12,133 nt of DNA from Candidatus Wallbacteria bacterium (GTDB lineage Bacteria; Muiribacteriota; JAQTZZ01): NCBI GenBank assembly GCA_028711905.1, contig JAQTRI010000066.1, forward strand, positions 1 through 12,133, in the 5' to 3' direction. The notes under the pieces are model-generated. The model was not told the DNA's origin, did no database searches, and saw only the letters and a list, made by a program, of their open reading frames with translations. A program made the translations under genes and the position numbers. Below are positions 1 through 5,263 of this stretch, piece after piece; the first letter of the stretch is position 1; the number at the start of each line of letters is the position of its first letter.

Positions 1-1
1 G

Positions 2-757
2 GTGTATGATGGAGAAATTGCCAGAAATAAAGTGACGGGTCTTTTGTATCAAGCGGTTGATGTCCAGGTACAAGAAAAACAACCTGATGTGATTTCCTTA
101 AGGTGCTTCTGGCCTGACAAGAAAGAAAATCTGCTGATTCTGACAACGATCATGAGCCTTGCATTTGAGAAAAATCGCGAATTGCTCGGAAGCGGAACTG
201 ACCAGGGATTTACACTTTTGGAACCCCCTTACCTCAACCCCATGCCTGTAAAACCCGACATCAGGACCGTTGCCATATTGTTCACATCAGCCGGTATTGT
301 TATAGCCTTGTGCCTGGTGTTTCTTCTGTACTTTATACAGGACCGACTGTCGGTATATTCGGTAGCCGGGCTGTTTGAACGCGTGATCCGGACTGACGAC
401 AAGGAACTCGGCGTACTGATCCGCGACTGGTGTGCGGCCAACCGTGATGCGGGGATTGTGATTTTTCTCATGCCGCGCCGCGAGTTTGATCCGGCGTTGC
501 TCAGGGGAGCTGTTGAATCAAACGGATTCAAAGCGTGCGATAAAACGACCGACTTTGAGAATAGCGCTGATGAAAAAAGGGCGCTGATTGTGCCACAGGC
601 CATGGACGCGGAGTGTAAATCCTGGCTTCCGCTGATTCCTTCGGCGGACCGGATTGTGGTGCTTTTATCCGAGAAAACATCGAAGTTCAAAAATGCGCAG
701 AGGATCTCACAGCTGACAGCGGGAAGAAGCGCTGTAACGGCAGTGGTCTGCCGCTGA
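2..757 (+). CDS. Wzz-type polysaccharide co-polymerase-like membrane protein, 3' part
   Basis: This frame is open to the left edge, so the gene is probably cut at its 5' end; a GTG at position 2 is the only visible start and has no readable upstream context. The visible 251 residues start with the end of a periplasmic, mostly helical region. A proline-rich stretch follows (about residues 74-86, with PPYLNPMPVKP) and then one strong membrane segment (about 90-112). Proline-rich sequence directly before the second membrane helix is the hallmark of Wzz chain-length determinants, which set O-antigen or exopolysaccharide length. About 135 residues lie after the helix. Their end (DRIVVLLSEKTS, then a hydrophobic strand) faintly resembles the last strands of a tyrosine autokinase (BY-kinase) domain, but I see no Walker A motif. 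Family assignment rests on topology and the Pro motif; the tail assignment is speculative. The next gene begins 36 bp downstream on the same strand. Confidence 0.6.
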   Translation: MYDGEIARNKVTGLLYQAVDVQVQEKQPDVISLRCFWPDKKENLLILTTIMSLAFEKNRELLGSGTDQGFTLLEPPYLNPMPVKPDIRTVAILFTSAGIVIALCLVFLLYFIQDRLSVYSVAGLFERVIRTDDKELGVLIRDWCAANRDAGIVIFLMPRREFDPALLRGAVESNGFKACDKTTDFENSADEKRALIVPQAMDAECKSWLPLIPSADRIVVLLSEKTSKFKNAQRISQLTAGRSAVTAVVCR

Positions 758-793
758 CTTCGATAATCGCCGCTGTTTCCGATACATTTCCTG

Positions 794-1903
794 ATGACTC
801 GTTCATACGCGATTGTTTTCATCGTGCTTTTTCTCATGTTCCGCCAGTTAAGCGGAGCGAATATCACTGCTACTCTTGAGGAAAACGCTGGAGCCAGCAG
901 CTTCACGATCAGAGATTCAGACAATGATTCAGTAGCTGTTTTCGATTCCAATGGCAATGCTGCACTCAAAGGCGGGCTGCGCTTAGACTCTGCCGGAGTG
1001 AAATGCACAAATGCCGAAACACTGGTGGTGGACGGCAAAGTCGGTATCGGTACGGACAATCCCCAGGAACTCCTGCATATCAGCGCTCAGACAGCAGGCA
1101 AGGCGATGATTCTGCTGGAAGCGGACACTGACAATAACGATGAAGCTGACCAGCCCGGCATTGTCATGCGCCAGGACGGCGCTATTGTTGAAGGATTCAT
1201 CGGCTTTGAAGGCAGTAACAACTCGCTGAGAGTTGTCAACCGGTTTGCCGAGAGCCTGATTCTGGGTACGAGCAACGAAACAAGAGTGACAATCAAGGGA
1301 AACGGATTTGTCGGGATCAATACAGCTGACCCGCAGTCCCTGCTGAATATTTACGGTGCAAGCACAGAGCTGCTGCGATTCTCTGGTAACGCAACGAACA
1401 GCTATGCCGGAGCTGGATATTATGAGGGAGCTTCAGCGCGCTGGTTCGCCTATCTGGCAGAAGTCAACGATGTATTCTATTTTGCTGATGCAGATTACTC
1501 CAACGGGGCTTATCTGCAACAGAATGTCAGCGGGTGGACAGGGTTTTCCGACCTCAGAATGAAAACCAATATCAAGTCATACAGTGTTCTGGACAAACTA
1601 TCTGATTACCGGACCGTTTCTTTCGACTGGAAAAAATCAGGCAATCGCGATGTCGGAGTCATTGGCCAGGAGATCGTCAAAGCTTTTCCAGAAGTGGTGG
1701 ACAGGGGAGATGATGAAACAGGACGCGACATCAGCCGCTTGGACGAACCGGGCGTATGGGGTGTGCGCTATGACCGGCTGGGTGCCTTGGCGTTGCAGGG
1801 GGTGAAAGAATTGAAGGACATCGTTGACCGGCTGGAACAGGAGAATCAGGCGTTGAAAGCCAGGATAGTAGCATTGGAAAAAGATAAGAATGTTGAATTT
1901 TAA
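794..1903 (+). CDS. Secreted protein with C-terminal peptidase S74 intramolecular chaperone domain
   Basis: The protein has 369 residues. Residues 1-22 form a Sec signal peptide with a hydrophobic core (AIVFIVLFLMF). Two copies of a motif common in trimeric fibre proteins follow: VGIGTDNP near residue 83 and VGINTADP near 173. Residues from about 250 match the S74 domain first described in phage endosialidase tailspikes: GFSDLRMKTNI, then VGVIGQEIVKAFPEVV, then a YDRLGALALQGVKEL segment. The domain ends in a coiled coil (about 333-365). The Ser-Lys dyad of this family is present with the expected spacing (S252 and K257). In known members this domain drives trimerisation of the fibre and then cuts itself off. 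The signal peptide suggests a surface or secreted fibre rather than a virion part, and no phage genes are nearby. No Shine-Dalgarno sequence is visible before the ATG. The last codons lie inside a heptad repeat array. Confidence 0.85.
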   Translation: MTRSYAIVFIVLFLMFRQLSGANITATLEENAGASSFTIRDSDNDSVAVFDSNGNAALKGGLRLDSAGVKCTNAETLVVDGKVGIGTDNPQELLHISAQTAGKAMILLEADTDNNDEADQPGIVMRQDGAIVEGFIGFEGSNNSLRVVNRFAESLILGTSNETRVTIKGNGFVGINTADPQSLLNIYGASTELLRFSGNATNSYAGAGYYEGASARWFAYLAEVNDVFYFADADYSNGAYLQQNVSGWTGFSDLRMKTNIKSYSVLDKLSDYRTVSFDWKKSGNRDVGVIGQEIVKAFPEVVDRGDDETGRDISRLDEPGVWGVRYDRLGALALQGVKELKDIVDRLEQENQALKARIVALEKDKNVEF

Positions 1904-1969
1904 ATGTTGAATGTTGAATGACGGAAGGTTTTTTCCTCAACTCAACATTCAAAATTCACAATTCAAAAT
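1890..1969. repeat. Inverted pair of degenerate 7-bp tandem repeats between convergent genes
   Basis: Positions 1890-1917 hold four 7-bp units (ATGTTGA three times, ATTTTAA once). Positions 1942-1969 hold four units of the opposite orientation (TCAACAT, TCAAAAT, TCACAAT, TCAAAAT). The two halves can pair: 1895-1910 and 1942-1957 match at 15 of 16 positions. The 24-bp centre contains its own small GGAA/TTCC dyad around a T-run. The left half includes the last codons and the stop of the S74 gene, and the right half ends just before the stop of the convergent gene. It could act as a bidirectional transcription end, but the stem is AT-rich and the loop long, so that role is only inferred. Confidence 0.75.
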
Positions 1970-1971
1970 TG

Positions 1972-2550
1972 TTACTTCCCCGGCTCCGCCAGCACGCTCT
2001 TGAGATAAACCTCTTTTGATCTGGCAATATCCTGATGGCTGCCGAATTCCAGGCTGAAATCATCCCATGATATCGAGATCTTGTACATGCCGCCGCAGCA
2101 GGTGACAGCGCTCATCCGTCCCTGCGAACCTCGTTCCCTGGCAAGGGTCTCGGCCATTCCGAATAATCCGCGCACTAAGTCATAGGTTGATCCTGTAGAA
2201 TACTCCGGCCACACCCGTTCCAGGCGTTTGAGCTTGCCGCCTGCGTCAAACCAGACGAACACATGAGAGTCTGGGGACCGTTTTTCATAAAGAGCGTAAA
2301 CAGAATCGCTGCCTGTGTCAGTGATCAGCTTCAGATCCCGGCCTTCGGTCTGCAGCGCGGCTTTCACCTCGAACAGTTCCTGTCCGAGGCTCAAGATAGA
2401 GCCGTTGACCTCGATTGTGCCTGCAGCATGGGCGGTTTTATGGATTAACGCCAGGAAGAATATCAATGTAAGGGCGCAGCACTTAGCCAGCGGCAAAGTA
2501 TAAAATGCAGTAGCCAGCACCCTGCGGGTTCGGTAACTGGCATTTAACAT
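1972..2550 (-). CDS. Secreted protein of unknown function, start rewritten by an inserted element
   Basis: I do not recognise this 192-residue protein. It has a hydrophobic stretch (LTLIFFLALI) and a plausible signal-peptidase site after HKTAHA, leaving a mature protein of about 150 residues. The mature part contains a GTIEVNGSILSLGQ opening, beta-rich sequence (VFVWFDAGGKLKRLERVW) and a CCGG motif. The current ATG at 2550 lies inside the right arm of a 90-bp inverted-repeat element, which encodes the first 27 residues and also offers an AGGGG at good distance from this ATG. Removing the element with one TA copy restores a frame from an ATG at 2579 that overlaps the oraE stop as ATGA and gives a compact signal peptide (MRKSIRTLIFFLALIHKTA...), 171 residues in all. 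The gene was therefore probably the third gene of the ora operon. Whether the present longer N-terminus still directs export is unknown. Confidence 0.65.
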   Translation of the reverse strand: MLNASYRTRRVLATAFYTLPLAKCCALTLIFFLALIHKTAHAAGTIEVNGSILSLGQELFEVKAALQTEGRDLKLITDTGSDSVYALYEKRSPDSHVFVWFDAGGKLKRLERVWPEYSTGSTYDLVRGLFGMAETLARERGSQGRMSAVTCCGGMYKISISWDDFSLEFGSHQDIARSKEVYLKSVLAEPGK

Positions 2551-2562
2551 GCTGCGCCCCTA
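2469..2562. mobile_element. MITE-like element with terminal inverted repeats and TA target duplication
   Basis: The arms are GTAAGGGCGCAGCA at 2468-2481 and TGCTGCGCCCCTAC at 2550-2563, inverted repeats matching at 13 of 14 positions. A TA dinucleotide bounds the 90-bp core (2471-2560) on both sides, as expected for a TA target duplication of the IS630/Tc1-mariner type. It encodes no transposase, so it would be a non-autonomous element. Strong support comes from the interrupted gene: deleting 92 bp (core plus one TA) fuses an upstream ATG in frame to the downstream coding sequence and rebuilds a textbook signal peptide. The family name cannot be given from sequence alone. Confidence 0.8.
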
Positions 2563-2579
2563 CGGATGGATTTCCTCAT
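2563..2579 (-). pseudogene. Detached original start of the secreted-protein gene
   Basis: On the minus strand the ATG at 2579-2577 overlaps the oraE TGA as ATGA and encodes MRKSI plus the beginning of an Arg codon before the inserted element. With the element in place this start reads 11 codons (MRKSIRRGAAC) and stops at 2546-2544, a few bases past the new start codon at 2550. Joined across the insertion it gives the positively charged n-region of the signal peptide. Confidence 0.7.
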
Positions 2580-4762
2580 GTTTTTTCCAATAATCGTTTG
2601 ATGACAAAACTCGCGACCTCGGTGCCCTTGGTGCCACGGCCGAATCCGGCGTCCATGCCGCATGAAACAGCCATTTCATTGGTTACCTGGGTGCCTCCGG
2701 CGATCAGCAGCACCTTGTCGCGGATGCCTCGCTCCACACAAAGGTTATGAAGTTTTTTCATGTTGGTCAGATGCACTTCGTTGTGGGTGATGATCAGCGA
2801 AATCATGATCACCTGCGAACCGGTTTCCACAGCTGCATCGATCAGTTTGTCCACAGGCACGGATGTACCGAGATACAGGCACTTGAAACCGAATTTTTCG
2901 ATGCCTCCGTGTTTGATGTTCATGATTTCCTGCATGCCGACTGAATGCTCATCTTCTCCGGCTGTAGCGCCAACAGCCTTTAAACCGCGCTTTTTGACTT
3001 CAGCAGTAATCAACTCGTCCGCCAGAATTTCCTTTTTTGGAGGGATGACGAGCTTAGAGCGGTCGATGAAAAACGGTACCAGCCCCCGAAGCTCCACATA
3101 AGTGCCTTCAGCCGGGTGCAGTATCTGGGTATGGATCACTTGAGGGTCCAGAAGACCGAGTTTTCGTCCTGTTTCAACTGCGGCTTCACGGGCGACATCC
3201 TCGCTGTCGGGAAAAAACAGCTGCAGAACCACTTTCCCGTCCGCGTGCCATTCTACTTCAGGTTTAGTCAGGTTGTTCCGCTCATCTTCGAGTGTGCGCT
3301 CCATGCGCCTGTTGACATTATCGGATTCGTCCAGTTCATCAACGAACTGAATTCTGGACGGGTCGCACAGAGTACATCCCCCAATGATGGCGCAAGGTTT
3401 ATCCAATCCGGATGGAGACGAGTTGTGGCCGAAATGACTGCAAACCGGGGCGAGATAATCCGGATCGCGTTTGACGATTGTGCCTGCAGCCACTCCTCCG
3501 TCAGCCTGCCTGGCGATGCCATCGCCGTGCCGCTCCGGGTACATGCCTGAATCCACGAAAAAGCCGGCTTCCACAGTAGCGAAAAATCCGCCGAGTTCGA
3601 GCATCTCTTCCATAAAAAGCACTGCCCGTTCTTTAAGCTCGCGAACACCTTCGCGCAGAGGACCGTCTTTTTTCAGTTCTACCAGATCCATCAAACCGTC
3701 CAGAGCCACTAAGGTTTGCTTGGCTGTGGTGGTTCCGCGGATATTGTTATAGTGCCAGGGAACATTCCGGCCTTCGTCAGGTGTAATAGTGGACTGGACA
3801 TCCACTGAAGTCAGGCGCGAGATCAGGGTGTCGATTACATGAGTGATGGTGGCTTCCTCAGTGTCGGATTCCATATAGCGGGTGTTCTGCTGGGCACGGA
3901 ATTTGAAACCTTCGAACAGTTCGCGCAGCGCAACCGCATAGGGCAGGTCATACCAGAGCTTGGGCGCAGGCGGGGAATTCGGGGGAACTGTCGACAGCCC
4001 GATCTGTTCCTTAGGCATGCCGACTTTGTGGGAAAAAGCGCAATTAATGGCATGCTGAACCAGAAGCTCAGGCATGACGCACCAGGCTTCCTTGGCCGTG
4101 GCATTGGCATTGTGAGCCCCGTCGATCTGGAAAATGCCGGCTCCGGCCATCAGGCGCTTGGCTTCAGCGGCATCAACAAAGGAACGGTACATATTGATGT
4201 TGCGGTAAAGCACATTGTACTGTGGGTCCTGATGTGCGCCGTTAACGCCTTCTTCTGCGAACATGACTGCAATTTCCGGACCGGCCACTCCTGAAACATA
4301 GGAATGGAAATTGATCGGTCGTCCGACCTCGTCCTCGATCAGATCTAATGCCTTGCGTGTGGCGCGCACCTGTTTCCGCGTAATGGGAACTCCGCCGACT
4401 CCTTCTGGTGTGCCTTCAATCAGGCCGTCCATATGAGACTGACCCAGGGTGCGGATGACCATCAGGTGATCAGCTCCATGCCAGGCTGCCATGCGCATGC
4501 GACGAATGTCGTCCTCAAAGCGGCCGGAGGCGATTTCTGTAGTGATGACACAGTCCGGTTGCGGATCGATATTGTCGAAATACTTGGCAGCAGGAAGGGG
4601 GACGGAGTTGGAAAGCGGCTCGGAACAGTCCCTGTAAGTGAACTTGAACATTGAAAGCCCGGGCTTTTTCTTGCGCCAGGTCCAGCCTTTACGGCGGGGG
4701 CGGTAGTGCTCAAGGTCATTCAATATTTCCATAAGATCAATTTTGCGGTTTTTATCAAGCAT
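2576..4762 (-). CDS. oraE: D-ornithine 4,5-aminomutase, large subunit (OraE)
   Basis: OraE forms with OraS the adenosylcobalamin- and pyridoxal-phosphate-dependent enzyme that moves the terminal amino group of D-ornithine to give 2,4-diaminopentanoate, in the cytoplasm, as a step of ornithine fermentation. The 728 residues match the usual size of the family (about 730). An N-terminal TIM-barrel-type region is followed by a cobalamin-binding Rossmann domain. The cobalamin motif DxHxxG is present as DEHSVG, with the axial histidine near residue 606. A lysine exactly 11 residues later (near 617, NIKHGG) matches the H618/K629 pair of the clostridial enzyme, in which the lysine holds PLP. I chose the ATG at 4762, not the longer open frame from 4882. 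It follows GGGAGGGG by 6 bases, overlaps the oraS end by 8 bp as in coupled genes, and gives the normal length. Lysine 5,6-aminomutase is unlikely, since its subunits divide the domains differently. Confidence 0.95.
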   Translation of the reverse strand: MLDKNRKIDLMEILNDLEHYRPRRKGWTWRKKKPGLSMFKFTYRDCSEPLSNSVPLPAAKYFDNIDPQPDCVITTEIASGRFEDDIRRMRMAAWHGADHLMVIRTLGQSHMDGLIEGTPEGVGGVPITRKQVRATRKALDLIEDEVGRPINFHSYVSGVAGPEIAVMFAEEGVNGAHQDPQYNVLYRNINMYRSFVDAAEAKRLMAGAGIFQIDGAHNANATAKEAWCVMPELLVQHAINCAFSHKVGMPKEQIGLSTVPPNSPPAPKLWYDLPYAVALRELFEGFKFRAQQNTRYMESDTEEATITHVIDTLISRLTSVDVQSTITPDEGRNVPWHYNNIRGTTTAKQTLVALDGLMDLVELKKDGPLREGVRELKERAVLFMEEMLELGGFFATVEAGFFVDSGMYPERHGDGIARQADGGVAAGTIVKRDPDYLAPVCSHFGHNSSPSGLDKPCAIIGGCTLCDPSRIQFVDELDESDNVNRRMERTLEDERNNLTKPEVEWHADGKVVLQLFFPDSEDVAREAAVETGRKLGLLDPQVIHTQILHPAEGTYVELRGLVPFFIDRSKLVIPPKKEILADELITAEVKKRGLKAVGATAGEDEHSVGMQEIMNIKHGGIEKFGFKCLYLGTSVPVDKLIDAAVETGSQVIMISLIITHNEVHLTNMKKLHNLCVERGIRDKVLLIAGGTQVTNEMAVSCGMDAGFGRGTKGTEVASFVIKRLLEKT

Positions 4763-5129
4763 GTTCTGCCCCTCCCGCGCTATCTTCGGTGAAGAGTTTA
4801 TCCAGAGAAGCTCCGGAAGCGATGCGCGTCCCTGCTTCCCTGATTCCGCAGTTCGATCTTCTGGAAAATCGCAGCACAACATTCCCGGCGCCTTTCCCCA
4901 GAAGACCGGCTTTCTGAACTGATTCTGCGACAGCCCTGGCTTCCAGAGATGAAAAGCCCATGCGCAGGAGAACCGAGCGCTCGATAGAAAGCGATGTATG
5001 TGTTTCAGCTAAGCGGACCATCGGCTCGACAAGTTTGTCAGCCAGGTCCCAGAAGCGCTTTTTTAAATCCTGGTCACTGAGCTCGGCAAGATGCTTGCGT
5101 CGCTGTGTAAAATCGTCTTTGCGTTCCAT
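4755..5129 (-). CDS. oraS: D-ornithine 4,5-aminomutase, small subunit (OraS)
   Basis: This 124-residue protein is the small partner of OraE and is needed for an active aminomutase. Recognisable family sequence includes KDDFTQRRKHLAELSDQ at the N-terminus, THTSLSIERSVLLRMGFSS near residues 44-62 and LLGKGAGNVV near 76-85. The length is normal. The stop overlaps the oraE start by 8 bp, which suggests translational coupling and balanced subunit production. The ATG at 5129 is preceded by a run of eight G and then CAC; the G-run must act as the Shine-Dalgarno sequence. A TATACT at 5163-5158 could be a -10 element, but I find no convincing -35 at proper spacing; the expected site falls in a heptad array. 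The gene is 118 bp downstream of maf on the same strand and may have its own promoter. Confidence 0.95.
   Translation of the reverse strand: MERKDDFTQRRKHLAELSDQDLKKRFWDLADKLVEPMVRLAETHTSLSIERSVLLRMGFSSLEARAVAESVQKAGLLGKGAGNVVLRFSRRSNCGIREAGTRIASGASLDKLFTEDSAGGAEHA
4769..4776 (-). promoter_or_regulatory. Ribosome-binding site of oraE
   Basis: GGGAGGGG lies 6 bases before the ATG at 4762 and inside the end of oraS. It decides the oraE start against the 40-residue longer frame that would begin at 4882. Confidence 0.75.
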
Positions 5130-5132
5130 GTG

Positions 5133-5140
5133 CCCCCCCC
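5133..5140 (-). promoter_or_regulatory. G8 homopolymer serving as oraS ribosome-binding site
   Basis: Eight consecutive G on the minus strand end 3 bases before the oraS ATG, and no other Shine-Dalgarno-like sequence is present. Homopolymers of this length can slip during replication. Confidence 0.6.
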
Positions 5141-5172
5141 ATCATGTAGTCGTACAGAGTATACATTAAAAT

Positions 5173-5263
5173 GGGTAACAAGTAATAGGTAAGGGGTAAG
5201 GGGTAATAGGTGATAGGTATAACCAATCACTGTGCACCAATTACTGATCACTGCACACTGTCC
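5173..5263. repeat. Thirteen degenerate 7-bp tandem repeats in two opposed halves
   Basis: The 91 bp divide exactly into 13 heptads. The first seven follow a G-rich pattern on the plus strand (GGGTAAG, GGGTAAT, AGGTAAG, AGGTGAT). The last six follow a different pattern (ACCAATC, ACCAATT, ACTGATC, ACTGCAC). Read on the minus strand, the first half is built from units such as ATTACCT and ATCACCT, close to the ATTACTG and ATCACTG units of the second half on the plus strand. The array is thus an inverted pair of related repeats. It fills most of the gap between oraS and maf and runs into the last codons of maf, whose TGA at 5250-5248 lies inside it. Confidence 0.8.

Noticed and set aside
229..1059. 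A 276-codon open frame on the minus strand
   Set aside because: It lies across two supported plus-strand genes, is Ser- and Arg-rich without any motif, and reads as the antisense shadow of them.
1890..1969. A CRISPR array or conventional Rho-independent terminator
   Set aside because: Units are only 7 bp with no unique spacers, so it is not CRISPR. The stem is AT-rich with a 31-base loop and no terminal T-run, so a classic terminator is not supported.
4763..4882. A 40-residue longer N-terminus for OraE starting at 4882
   Set aside because: It overlaps almost the whole end of oraS in another frame and would exceed the family length; the ATG at 4762 has a proper ribosome-binding site.
5158..5186. 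A sigma-70 promoter for oraS with TATACT as -10
   Set aside because: No acceptable -35 hexamer lies at 16-18 bp; the best candidates match at only two or three positions.
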